Made by a program: the position numbers and the translations under genes | NCBI RefSeq assembly: GCF_014805625.2 | Contig: NW_023998415.1 | Location: 32,656,270-32,720,269 of the forward strand | Source of the DNA: Glossina fuscipes | Lineage: Eukaryota > Arthropoda > Insecta > Diptera > Glossinidae | Length of the DNA stretch: 64,000 bases | Direction of reading: 5' to 3' | Shown here: one piece after another, positions 51,109-63,288 of the stretch | Position numbering within the stretch: position 1 is the first letter of the stretch | How the letters are laid out: each line of letters begins with the position of its first letter | The notes under the pieces: generated by a model | Seen by the model: the letters and a program-made list of their open reading frames with translations, nothing else | What the model was told of the DNA's origin: nothing | The model's database searches: none

Positions 51109-51872
51109 TGTACCCTTCATAGAAGGATGAGGGGTATCTTCATTTTGTTAAAGCGTTTGCGACACCCAGAAGGAAGCATCAAGTCCTAAATCGATTTAAG
51201 CAAATTGGTCTGGCCGTCTGGCCGTCTGGCCGCCTGTTCGAATGCGTAATTTCTGTTCAAAACATTCTTCAAAACTTAAGCTATCGACTTCAAATTTGGC
51301 AGAAACCGCGAATATTCCTGCACGCAGGTTGATATTGAAAATGGACCAAATCGGTCGAATGATACGCCCACAGCACCACGTAAACTGAGAATACTTCTAT
51401 TTTTCAAATGAAACGAAAATTTACTTCTTTCCTCACTACTCATAAACTATAGCAAGTAAATGTACGAAAATTTGAATGGATTTTCTATGAGCGACGCTGC
51501 AGCATTTGTGCACAAGAATGGGAAATATGTACCACGCCTACTCAATGTTATCGTGCACCGAAATTTAATTATTTTAAAAACCCATAACATATACAAATTC
51601 TTGGCCGGTTTCATATCTTAAATGCACCTCGCCTTCGCCTGTCCGTGTGTCCATCTGCAACTTTGTAGTATTTGCGGTAAACAGCGAAACGAAGATATTG
51701 CCTACAAATTTGCAAAAGAATTTGGAATTGACCTAACCTTTGCAAAAGGCACACCTATAACGCCCACATGAAGCATATTATGAAGCATGAGAGTTCGTCT
51801 ACTTCCTTTGTCTTTTTTTTGGGGCAAACGGTGATGGGTATAAAAGATTCGGTCTCGACCGAATTTAGTTTT
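51109..51872 (+). repeat. Hairpin-ended interspersed repeat, copy A
   Basis: It begins with the palindromic stretch TACCCTTCATAGAAGGATGA then GGGGTA (51111-51136). It includes three TGGCCGTC-like units (about 51207-51230) and the phrase AAGCTATCGACTTCAAATTTGGCA. It ends with GGGTATAAAAGA and the hairpin TTCGGTCTCGACCGAA (51848-51863, 7-bp stem). This layout (a GGGTA-bearing palindrome, a CCGTCTG region, a TATCGACTT phrase, and a final GGGTAT plus TTCGG hairpin) recalls a widespread fly non-autonomous repeat whose formal name I cannot give. No coding frame. Confidence 0.65.
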
Positions 51873-54177
51873 TTTAACTTTTGTATTTTTAGTTTTAGCA
51901 TTTAATTGTCATCTCGTAGCTGGTATGGTAGATTTCAAGGAGTTTTGGCATCGTGTTAATTCACTACTCGTTCGATTTCGTTACACTATATTAGACGAGC
52001 TTAAGAACTAATGTGAAATTGCACCTAAATCAGTTTAGCGATCATTAAGGCAATGAAAGTGTGAATGACGCAAATTGAAAGAATGTTCAGTGACTGCCTA
52101 GTTATATAAGTAAGAAGCTTCTTGGCCAGCAAGCTCCCTATCCGCTATCGATCGTCATCGTTGTGATATACAAAATTTGTTGATAGAAATGTTCGACGTG
52201 CATCGAAAGAGTATGACTTGACTTACCCATGTTCCACCATCCATCGATTCGTTTGTTTTCACTCTCACTCTCATTATCACAAGATTTATGTTGGAAACTA
52301 TATATGAGCATATATAGTTGTTATAATTCTTCCAATGGTTGTATTTAAGGGTAAGCATGGAGTGTACTTTCACATGTTTATAATAGAGGGCAAATTTTGT
52401 GCAAAAATTAGAAAGCAATATGCAGATCACATTCGTCAAATAAGCCACAACCTCTGCTAAATATTTATGTATGAGGTGAAAAGTTTAAAAAAAGTATTGA
52501 TCTCTGTAATTCTTGGCCATTGCCTTTGATTATTAATTCTAAGGAGAGATTTTAAGCAGAGCGCAACATTCTTCTCTGTGTGTCCTAGCATTCACGGTCA
52601 CGAGGACCTCTCCAATGCATATAAATACAATTTCAACATGTTGTCGTGGTCATTTATTCCCCATAGTCTTTCATGTATGCACACCTCATATATTTTGTCC
52701 ATATTTGTAAGGGACGGTAATAATTTAACATTATCTTTTTTCGTAAGTGAATAAATCTTTCTCTCTCTCTATCTCTCTCTTTCTCTGTCTACTTGCATTA
52801 GTGAAGTTAAGCACAAGGGAGGATGTTGTCTGAATGAGGTTGTATGAGTTTTTAAAATTTTATTGTCTACACATTTTTTTTTTTTTTTTTTGTTTTTTTT
52901 GCAAATATATATCTCAATGGGTTTCTAAATTTTAGTTTTATCCTTTATAAAATAGATCGCCTTAAAATTTAAGAAAATACATTCAGTTGGTTATGGCGGA
53001 AGTGCCTATTTGTCGATTGCAATTTTCTCATTTTTTGCATAAAGCATTAACAGAGCGGAAGAGTTTAAGCTAAGCCCTGGTTACCCATCTATTGCAACGA
53101 GCTCAAATAATTTTGAATTTAGATTGAAATTATTGTAGATCATCTGGAGCATACGAGGAGAATTGCGATTTGCGAGGTTTGTGTTTACTTTCTTCTTTCC
53201 TTCTTGTATGACTGTAAAGTTTTACAAAAATTGAAAGAGTCTAAAATTGATCAGCTCATAGATAAATCCCATTAGTACCTCCATTACCACAACAGCGGCG
53301 GTTCTTCTCAGATTAAACACCAAAACAGAACAAAAATATGTTAGTAAATCAAGTCCCGCTTTGAACTTGAATTGAAGTCTTGTAAAGCTGCTTAGTCGGG
53401 TTTCTTAATGCTTAAGCAAAGACACATGCGCGTCTTGAGACGCGAATATTCACAAAGAGCAAATATCTGAGACTACGTGGAGATCATTGAGGTCGCTTGT
53501 GAAATTTTTAAAATGGCATTACCTTAACAAGCGATGAGCGCCCAATCTCGTCGTCATGAATGCTACCGTAAATGTTCAGTTGAATAAATAATTTCGCAAA
53601 GTCTGTTTATCGTGCAAACGCAAGAACAAAGCTAACATGCTGTCAATTTTCAAGTGAATAGAAATGATGCTCCTACCTTGCTGTACACAAGAAATGATTT
53701 CATTTTTGCAAACAGAGACTTTCTTTTAGCATTTGTGTTAAAAGCAGGATATTCGTGATTCCATTTAATCCATGCGTATAGCACCGGCTTAGGTACAATG
53801 TTGTGATGTCATAGCTCACAAGTATCCTATTGGAAAGCGGTTGACATTCTCTCTACCGGTGATACGATTGATTTTTAATTCTCTCGTTTTTGGTGAGGTT
53901 CCCATTTCGTCTTTAATGCTGTTATTGTTATTGTTATTCTTGTTGCTATTATTGTCTCATTGACGTTGATATTATGTGTGTCGGTAAATTGACAGGATAT
54001 TTAGTAAACTGGTCAGCAACGGTTAAGGTGAATTATTACGAGAAATATTAAATTATCGGCACAGAAAGACTGTAATAGTATATGTAATGAATAATATAAA
54101 AATTTTATTTTGTTTCCGCTACTTCCTGCTATGATTTTCTGCTTTTACTTTTTATTCATTTATTTATTCTTTTTTTT

Positions 54178-54180
<3 letters not shown>
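51873..54180. other. Non-coding DNA
   Basis: Contains (CT)n at about 52758-52787 and poly-T runs near 52874-52900. No gene seen. Confidence 0.4.

Positions 54181-54211
<31 letters not shown>
54181..54211 (+). repeat. (TC)n microsatellite after poly-T
   Basis: About fifteen TC units. A (TA)n array follows at about 54340-54366. Confidence 0.93.
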
Positions 54212-54212
<1 letters not shown>

Positions 54213-54335
54213 ATTATCTTCTAACAAGTTACATGTAAAATATTACAAAGTTTTAGTAAGTAATTCTAACTTTCCTTTAATTTAAAAAAAAATTCTATTC
54301 TTCTAAGATGTACATAATATATGCATATATATATA

Positions 54336-54370
<35 letters not shown>

Positions 54371-55224
54371 TTATGTAATTATAATTCAATTTATTTTAAA
54401 GTGCATTAAATCTTCAATTAGTTTTCATTTTTTTCATTTTTCGACTATTAAACGTGACATGAATGTGTTATGGATGGAGAGACATGGAGACTAGGAATAA
54501 AGTTTATTTTTACAGTAAGAGTAATTGTGTGCGTGCGTATTATTGTTGAATGTCAGGCGTGAGAAATGCATTTAATTTTCGTAACATTCATGGCTCCAGT
54601 CTACACGGCGGCTACTATGCGCGGCAGAACATTTAAGCAAAGTGAATAATTTTAATAAACACACATTCGTGTACACCGACACTGATGTCACAACGTCAAC
54701 AACAATATCAGCATTATCACTGCTAGTACTAAAACTTAACAATAATAAGAGTAATTGTACTGTGTCTCCCTTCCACTACGCACATAACACTCTACTTTGT
54801 ACTTTTTAATAAGTATTTGTTGGTTCTCATGCATGTATTGCGTAGTCGAAAAAATATTTACCCTCACAATAATACAATAAGGCATTAATAATTACAAGTG
54901 CTTACCATAGGCGAGTAAAAATTAAATGCACACAAATGATTTTTGACTTTTTGAAAGCTCAATACATTTTCGCCTACGTAATTCTGTATGCTCTTATTCA
55001 GGCCAATATATATGTTATACGATGTTAGGCGGATATTGTAAAATTCAATATACAAAAATGGCAGTTTTTCTACAGTTACCTACAGCAAGCACGTACGTAC
55101 GTGCGTCTCCGCATTGGTTGCCCGTATGGCTGTAGGCCCAAAAACATAAATAAAAATATATGACAAGGTTTGCGAAGATTTGTGAACACACTTCCCCTAA
55201 CAGATACGTATACAATTTAAGATA

Positions 55225-55760
55225 AGCATCAGGACCGATAAACTGGACCAACGAAAACCTATGCTTACATAAAAGGATGAACGAACGCATGGGTAGAGAG
55301 ACGGTTGGACGAACGAAAAAAGCAATGAGCAATGATTAAGCAGCAGCATATCAAAGATTAGGAAATTTGAATCTTAAAATAACGCACTTATGCAGATATA
55401 GACTAATGAGCGAAGGGCCGATTAAAATGAAGGGATAAATGATTAATAAAATGCATCGACCAATGGATTGTGCAACAAACGCATGCTTAATCTGGCACGC
55501 AAACATATAGATGCATCAAGTTTCTATTCGATAAAATAATGAATAAGGAGACGTAAAAAGCGAAATGTATGGACATCCGCCTTTGGCCGGATAGATGGAC
55601 GGATAAGTGCTGGATAAAATAGGATAAAAGACGAATGAACGAGAAAAGAAAAACATAAATGAACGTATGTATGAATGGATGAAACAACAAAGAACCAAAT
55701 AGTGGGTGAGGACCACAAAAGTGTATAAAAGAGCAAGCGCAAGAACACGTCCGAAGACAC
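55225..55760. repeat. Cryptically repetitive GGATGAA/GAACG-rich region
   Basis: Words such as GGATGAACGAACG, GATGGACGGATAA, ACGAATGAACGAG and AATGGATGAAAC recur irregularly, giving long open frames on the minus strand (for example 128 codons at 55516-55902) that are best explained by low TAA/TGA/TAG density on that strand, not by a gene. It may be a decayed tandem repeat with a unit near GGAYGAAY. Confidence 0.45.
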
Positions 55761-56204
55761 GTGGACGAATGGTAAGAGCAACTCGGAAGAGCGAACAAGC
55801 ATGCGTGACCACAACATCACGACAAAATACTAAACTGATCAAGATTATTGATAGATCTAAGTAAATTTTCAATCGGATACTTCCAACTGTTGTCAGCTGC
55901 ACGAAGGCAATGGAAATCTGAATTTCAGATTTCGTATTCGGCTAATAAGTTAACATTTTTAAAACTATTGCAGCTACCGAAAGAAGGAAAGTCGGCTTGC
56001 ACCACACGTGAAACATGAAACATGCATTCACATGCACATTAAACATAAAGAAATTGTAGTAATAAAGTGTAGCAAGCCTGCCTTCATGCGATAAACAAAC
56101 AGAAGTGATTTGATCTGTCTTTTATTTTTATTAATTTAGCCAGAGAATAAATTCTAAAAGTAAAGGACTAGCACGCACATCTAAGGCTTTCGGCTTTATT
56201 AAAA

Positions 56205-56284
56205 ACTTCTACCGCACTTGAGATTTGAACCCACGACCACTGAGTTGCTACTCGAGACTCTTGCCTACTCGGCCACTCAGGCGT
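56205..56284 (-). repeat. tRNA-like sequence, probable SINE head
   Basis: Read on the minus strand from 56284, CGCCTGAGTGGCCGAGTAGG carries an A box (GTGGCCGAGTAGG) of Ser/Leu-tRNA type, and GTGGGTTCAAATCTCA (about 56219-56234) is a good B box with a T-arm. The two boxes are about 30 bp apart. The acceptor and anticodon stems pair poorly, so this is not a functional tRNA gene. A related segment at 38371 supports a repeated SINE family transcribed by RNA polymerase III. Confidence 0.6.
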
Positions 56285-57108
56285 ATGATCTGCGTTTTAA
56301 TCATTCTATTTTTGCCGGTTTTCTTTGAACAAACAAACACATTCTCATTCATATGCGTAATGCCCCTAAATTAGTATAAATCTTGAATGCAAGATCAGTG
56401 TAGGGGTTTGCTTAGCTAAATATATCACTAACGTATCTATAACGATTCGTGAGCTCACGATAACCATGAGTATGTACATTCACTATTTATGCGACTTCTG
56501 AAGTACATTTTCATCTACCGTCAACGATATAACAAAGTTAATAAACACTCCGATGAAAGGCAAAAAGTGCTTCATAATAAATGTTAAAGTTACATACAAA
56601 GAGAGAAAGAGTGCAACATATCACGGCGACACCATGTATAACGATGCCAAACGGCATAAATTTCAATTAAATTGTAAAACAGGCAACACAAACAACAAAT
56701 AAACGCGCGAACGAAAAAAGAAAAAATAATTAAATTTAAAATTACAAACAAAAAAAAAAAAAAACGTTGTTTTCGTGTTTATCAAATAAATACAAGCAGA
56801 CGTACACTTTGATATGCGCGCGTTGGCCTGCGAAGTCAAAAGCGGCATTTGAAAGGATTTAATCAAATGCGATTATCCAACTGATTTCAGTTACTCATAA
56901 AATTGAAATCCAATTCAAAATTTTATGCGCGTATACAGTCTGCATTTAGTAAATACTATCCTACACAAAATATAGCAAATGATAGTTGATGACGTTTTTT
57001 ATTAACGATAGGTGACAAGCGAAAAAGACGCGAATTGAATAAAAGGAAAACTTTTTGAGTTCTCTTAATTTTTTTTTTTTTTTTTTTTTATTGTTTTTAT
57101 TTTCCGTG

Positions 57109-57144
<36 letters not shown>

Positions 57145-57509
57145 CAGATATATATAAGTGCAAAACAATAGCATAATAATGGATGTGATTTTCCTTTCCT
57201 TACAATAACCGAAAGTTTGTTGCATGTCTGTTGTCGTCTGTCTCTATGCGGATATACGTTGTAATTGTGGATAATTATGTTCACATTCGATTCGAATGAT
57301 TGCTGTTAATAACAATATGATGATAATGATGCTGCATCCTTACGGGTTCTCTTTACTTAACGAAGACAATTATAGTTAATTGTTATTATATCTGTTATAG
57401 TGCATGAGTGTTAAATTTCATCGTTAACATTCCAATGCCTGTATGCATTTCATTAATGCAATTTATTTAAATCATTCATTAGCATTGTTTTTATTGATTA
57501 TTAAACATA

Positions 57510-57541
<32 letters not shown>

Positions 57542-58739
57542 CGTACGTTTGTGCAAAGAAATATGAAATTTCATTATTGCAATATAGAAGCGTACGTCAG
57601 GTAGCTTGTGTTGAATACAATTTTTGCAAGATAGTAAGAAAATTTCATCCAACTTTTTTGCGACAAAATACGGGATAATCATAATCTAGTTAGTATTACC
57701 CAATAATTAATGTGCTGAACGGGAGCCTCACCTCTTCCTCGTTCGTCGTAACGTAAAAATCCTTCTGTAAAATATGTTGTAAGTAATGGTTATTCAATCA
57801 GTAACCAATTGGCCTGAGGCGGGCCATAACAAATCTCTTAAATTTTAATATTTTCATAACGATGAGAGTAAGATGTGGATACAACAATGAAATATGAAAA
57901 ATGTTCCTAAGTATATATGATCGTTTATACGAATCTCGATTACTTGGAGATTGTAAGTCGGGCTTACATGGCCGTCTAATAGTTAGTAAGGCCAACTTCT
58001 TACACTTAAAGTCTATTAGCTGTAAACATTTACTTAAACGTCTAAAACCTCACACAAGGGTTCATAGCTAATATCCACCAATCAAGCTTATATCTTATAT
58101 TCTCGCGAGGCACCTTTTAGTTATTTGTTGTCTTAAAAGCTAAGAATTATTTGGATAAACATAATTAACTACAAACTTGTTCGCACGTTGTGCTAAACAA
58201 GTTTTCGCCAATTCGAGGAAAACAACATACGGAATACTTGGAACGAAGGGAAATTGTTTGCGAAATGCATAATTTGTTGCTCTCATTGATTACCAATGGT
58301 CGTTGCAGTTTTGAAGCAAACCTAATGGGTGTTCCATGACAACGGTTGAGCGATTTAATATTTTTACTAATATTTTATCACATCAGGACTGTATGATTTG
58401 CTCGTAAGCAAGCATTTCAGTTATAAAGAATTATAGTAAAATTCTTCTCGGTCATACTATTGCAACACACTAATGGACCTTTAAGATATTCATGGCACCG
58501 ATTTGCAATTATGGACAAAATATTACGCTTTGATCTTAATAAATTACCAGCTTTCTAATAAGAGTGGTAGTAATGATATTAAAAATAATAATAATAAAAC
58601 GCCAAAAATTTGTGGCGTATGCAAGAAGCCTAAGTTCGAAGAGAATGCAACAAAATAATGAGTTCAGTAGAAATGGAAAAACTTTCTAGCAGAAATTAAG
58701 TAATGTACTCCATGCAGATCACATCCCTGTAGGTAGTAT
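56285..58739. other. Non-coding DNA
   Basis: Holds poly-A near 56750, poly-T near 57069-57089, and (TA)n arrays at 57113-57139 and 57514-57541. No gene seen. Confidence 0.4.
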
Positions 58740-59990
58740 GAAGCAATGTTGAGACAAACAATCAAAATGAGTCGAAATGGAACAAAAAGACACCAGACAC
58801 AAGCTATACCAGAAATGACATTTAGCAGCCGGCCCGGACAAAATGCATAACATACGACTGAAAAAGATTACTACGATACCTGAACAACTTGCTAAATGCA
58901 ACACCCCGTTGTTACACGCACTGTAAACGTCACATTCGGAATTGTTTTGTAGGAAATAACTATTTACCATCAAAAAAAAAAAAAAAATAAGATCGGATAA
59001 TCCATCAGATTATCGGCCGATCACGTGCTTCTCAGTATTGTACAGATTGCTCACGAAAACAAATGCGCGCAGTGCATGAGCGACAATGTAATAACAAGTG
59101 AACAGAAAGGGTGCAGGGAAGAAACCTAAGGATGCAAAGACCAAATTACAACTGACGCGATGATAATTGATCGAGCTAGATACAAGCAACGAAATCTGAA
59201 CAGAGCATATATCGACGATAAAAAAGCGTTTGATTCAATGCCGCAAAACTTGTTGCTAAAAGGTTTGCAAATACAAAAAGTCAGTCACATGATAATTCAG
59301 TTTTTAGAACGCACTATGGATCGATGGAATGTCAGGCCGTGTACTGGCAAGGGAACAAGTAACGAATTCCAATCCGACGAGGGATAGTTCAGGGCGACGT
59401 ATTGAGTTCGCTGTATCGACTAAAAAGTAGATACATCGACATTCGTATGAATCATCTAAGGTACATGGGCGATATAAAACTATATTCGCCCATCAAATAT
59501 AAGTATGTTAAATACATCAAGCATTGGAAACACAGTATACAAATACCACAAGTCGCACAGTATCAGCTAGCGCCTGTAATAGAGAATGAGAACGCCGCGA
59601 TGTATTGGAGCAGACAGGCATAAGTGAGCTGACAATCAAAGCCAATAAGCCGAACATATTTGTACTAAATAAGCAGAACAAGGCGGTCGACATTATATTA
59701 TCGACGGCATAATCCCGCTCACAGAATATCCACAAACAGCATACTCCAATAAGATTATTGTACAAGAAATGAAAGGTATGCACAATATAGAAAAAGTTAC
59801 TATAACCCCAATCGTGATGTCTTGTACGGGAATAGCGAGAAAAACTACTATAAAGGCCATAATAGACTTGAGAAGGCACAGAAAGCGGTACTGCTCTCTA
59901 CAGCGGCTTTGACACGCGCGACACCAGTAAATGCAGGTCCTAGCGTATTATTCAAAATGAACAACGACAGCGTCAAAGCAAAATTATAAA
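58740..59990 (+). pseudogene. R2/R4-type non-LTR retrotransposon reverse transcriptase, decayed
   Basis: Plus-strand pieces in successive frames follow the order of this reverse transcriptase: AAGPDKMHNIRLKK (from 58825), DYRPITCFSVLYRLL (about 59007), QKGCREE, RAYIDDKKAFDSMP with the motif A aspartates (about 59200-59240), FLERTMDRWNV, IRRGIVQGDVLSSL (motif B, about 59370-59412), HLRYMGDIKLYS (motif C, 59456-59490), then VTITPIVMSCTGIARKT (about 59796) and KAVLLSTAALTRAT (from 59882). Such enzymes copy element RNA into cut chromosomal DNA. In motif C the expected YMDD is YMGD, so the catalytic aspartate is lost. Frame changes near 59370 and 59870, plus stops, confirm a dead copy. The upstream DNA-binding region and downstream endonuclease were not recognised. 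Confidence 0.8.
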
Positions 59991-61863
59991 ACAGCCGAGT
60001 GGAACCCTTGAGCCGAGGAATGTAGAAACACAATAATAATAATAATAATACTAATATCGTATCGGCTATCGATAAAAGTAGAGTCGATAAGGTGAAGTAT
60101 CGTAAAACTTTTATCATAAGCGGCAAATTTATGAGTTTTCATCTATGCTTCTTTGTCTCGTGTTTCATAACATCTCTTGTATCATTAAAGCTTCTCAACG
60201 GGTGTGACAATTCGTTCGTTGCTTAGCAACCATAAACAAGAGCAAAGAAAAAGGTCTTGAAAATGCCAATTTTATTAACCTTGTTTTCTTCTTTTTTTTT
60301 TTGAAGCAAAGTCGAAGAAAATATTTCCAGAAAGCGATATCGGAAAGTTATATTCGAGAAAATGCCATGAATCGCGGTAGCCGCTAAGAGGCTTTACATG
60401 GAATCTTTAAAATGCGTTGGTCCCAAATCGACGGGTTTAAACAAATACCAAATACCCAGGCCTACATGCTTGACCTTACATCTGACCGCCAAGTACTTTT
60501 TTGCATCGTATGGGAATCTATAGTTGTTTTTCTCGACTCGCTTATCCGCTTATCATATCTGTCGCATTTCTTTATTACTGCACTCTTTCTGCACACTCGG
60601 AAATTTTGTCGAAATTGTAAATATTTTAAAACCTGGGTGTTCTTAGTTCCATTAATTAAGCGGTCTTTGCTTTTTGTTTTTAAATCGTTTTCAATAGAAA
60701 ACGAATAAATAAATAAATAAAAATATATATTATAAACAAATCTTAACACACATGAATGTAATAAATATAGTTTCGCTTAATCCTAAAAACTTTACGCCTT
60801 ATTAGTCGTCGATGTATTGCTAAAGAAAAATAGGAATTTCTTCGCTAACTATTTTCCGCATGATTCGTCCTGGGATAAATAACTAAAATTCAAGAAGAGA
60901 GGAAAAATGTCATGAAAAATATATTCTGAAATGATAGATGATGTGGACGTAGAACTTACCATTGTCTGGAATTGAAATTGAAATGGAAACACATTTCCTT
61001 TGAGAAAAGCATATGCTCCATTTTCAATTTAAAATTCTTTTCTCCTTCCTAATTTTTGAGTCGTATACGTCTAATTTTGATGAGCTTCCAAAATGTATTA
61101 AAGAAATTGAGATATTTGACTGACAACTTTTTCTTACGTAGCCAACGACTACTTTGTCTATTTACTGTTTATTTGTAAAAGCTAAGCAGTGTATATTACG
61201 TAAAGTATTGTTCCGTTGATTAGCTAAGGTTTTACGCCCTTTCCTGTAGTTATCGGAGAGGGAATTATCTCGATGTAGTGAAATCTCTTAATCCAAACTA
61301 CTGTAGAGTCCCACCAAGGGCTTAGTAGCAAATAATCAAGTCCAATCCAATTGTCTTACCCCAAAATTATCTTTAACCAATTCTTGGTAGCATCTACCTG
61401 CTTAATCTTTACTGCTTTGTGGAGTATAGAATTTCCTTCTGTCAGCTCGTCTATAGTTTGTTGTTGGAAGTTTATAATCGATCGCAATAATACAAAGAGA
61501 TACGAATCCTATATACTTTTGAGTGGATAAAAAGTTGTCGGTGGTCAAAACCCGTCGCCTGTTTACTTATATTTTTATTCAACTTAACATCGGAAAAAAT
61601 TCAAGGGAAGAGGCAACCTATAACAAGTAAGAAAATTGGATTTGACTGCGATCGAATCTTTTGCATATCGCTTTTGTCGTAAAAAACGGCTTAAGCACAA
61701 CAAAACTGAATTTTCTTACTCCATAATATTAGATGGGACTCGCTGTCCCTATTTTTTCTATTTTTGTAGAATGTACATGGAAATGTTCACCCTGTGCCTG
61801 TTGTAGCATAAAACATCCAGATAACGAGAGTTCTAGTTCGATAACACTGAAATTTACACATTT
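59991..61863. other. Non-coding DNA
   Basis: Contains an (AAT)n array near 60030-60050 and an (AAAT)n run near 60706-60722. A 98-codon frame at 60412-60708 lacks recognisable features. Confidence 0.4.
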
Positions 61864-62801
61864 GTACCCTACACCACTTGTAGTGTAGGGTATACTAACT
61901 AAGTGCGATCGTATGTAAGACGCAGAAGAGGTTAAGATGGACTCACCTTTTATTACACCGATCGATTTAGAATTATATTCTGAATTGATTTAAGTCTGTC
62001 TGTCCATATGTCCGTCTGATGTCTGTTCATGTAAATTTGTGTTCAAGCTACAGGCCACAATTTATAAGATATTTTGATGAAATTTGATACAATCACGTTT
62101 TTTGGCCCATGGACAAATGTTATGAAGAATGGTTCGAATCAGTACACTTTTTCGACGATTCCCCATATAAGGCCCTATTCTGAAAAGTCGTTATATGGAA
62201 AAAAATTGTAATTATCAAAGTTTCTTGGCAAAAATGGCTAAGTAGTAGTGTTTCGGTATGAAATCTTTGGACCGACTGGGGCAATTTTTGAACACCCTCT
62301 CATATAACGAAAACGGAAGTTCATACGACAAAATGGTCTAATTTTCAGTGGTTCACGACGAAAATTATAACGCAATAGTAATTTAACATAAAAAATTAAC
62401 TGCACCATATTTGGATCATATCTGCCTATTTTTGGGATCCTATCTTACTAACGATTTTTACAAACATTGATCCTTTGTAGAACAGAAAAGTCTAAGTTTC
62501 AATAAATGGTGATCAAAATTGGCCCATAATATTATAGTAATTTCCTATAAAAATGAAGTCTACAAAATTTAGACGATCTACACCTTTTCTTGGATCCTGA
62601 CGTATGGGAAGAATAAACTTGACTATGACATTAGGCTGCGTTTTGCGCCCGCTTCCCCATAAATACTCACATGAAGAGTATGCGTTTATATAGAAACAAG
62701 ATATAATTCTTGTGTTCTATAATAAAAATAAGAAAAGTGTTCGATAACGTGGTGCAGGGTATTTCATGTTCGGCCTTGCCCGATTATAATGCTCTTACTT
62801 G
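61864..62801 (+). repeat. Hairpin-ended interspersed repeat, copy B
   Basis: It starts with a strong palindrome: TACCCTACAC at 61865 and its perfect inverse GTGTAGGGTA ending at 61892. Next come TCTGTCTGTCCATATGTCCG, an AGCTACAGG phrase, TTTTGATGAAATTTGATACA and several ATATAAGG-type phrases. It ends with GTGGTGCAGGGTATTTCATG, then a near-palindromic TTCGGCCTTGCCCGA (62769-62783) and CTCTTACTTG. No coding frame. Blocks are shared with 35590-35865, and the architecture with 51109-51872. Confidence 0.65.
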
Positions 62802-62838
62802 ATTTGAATTCATTCTAATAGAAATTATTTTATATATT

Positions 62839-63288
62839 ATGTCACGCGCAGTACAAAGGCAAAACATAATCAGGATTAGCATCAGTACTTGGTCGCTCGA
62901 TTCTATGAATAATACAATTCTCTATAGGGTATGCATTATTCAAAACAAGTTCTTTACGTCAGGTTTAAAGTCATCAAAAGTTCACCTGCTATCTCGGATA
63001 AGGTCTATCGTAGATAAATTTCTTTTAACGACTTTTTTAAGCCTCATGATCCTTTTACTATTGAAGAGTCTTCGGTACAGAAAGTGTACCCAGATCTCTA
63101 AACTTCGTCCAGATCAATCTATAATTGAATTGTACGCTATTAAAGAACGCGGCAAAGATCTTTTATTCGTATATAGTATTGAAATCAAACTAACAAACAA
63201 ACAAGAAAAGCACCTTAATGACGGGATCCAATGCGTTGCCATGCAAATGGGTCTGACGAAATCGAAAGAATCACGTGCGGTCGGCTGA
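62839..63288 (+). other. 149-codon open frame of unknown status
   Basis: The longest plus-strand frame outside repeats and the LRR exon. It has an ATG start and mixed composition, with one hydrophobic stretch around residues 64-76 (LTTFLSLMILLLL). I recognise no domain. It begins 40 bp after the repeat copy ending at 62801. It could be a small host gene or exon, a transposon fragment or chance; AT-rich DNA of this length will produce a few such frames. Confidence 0.22.

Noticed and set aside
58719..58973. 84-codon minus-strand frame
   Set aside because: Antisense of the plus-strand R2/R4-type reverse transcriptase.
59517..60126. Minus-strand frames of 92-120 codons
   Set aside because: Antisense of the C-terminal part of the same reverse transcriptase relic.
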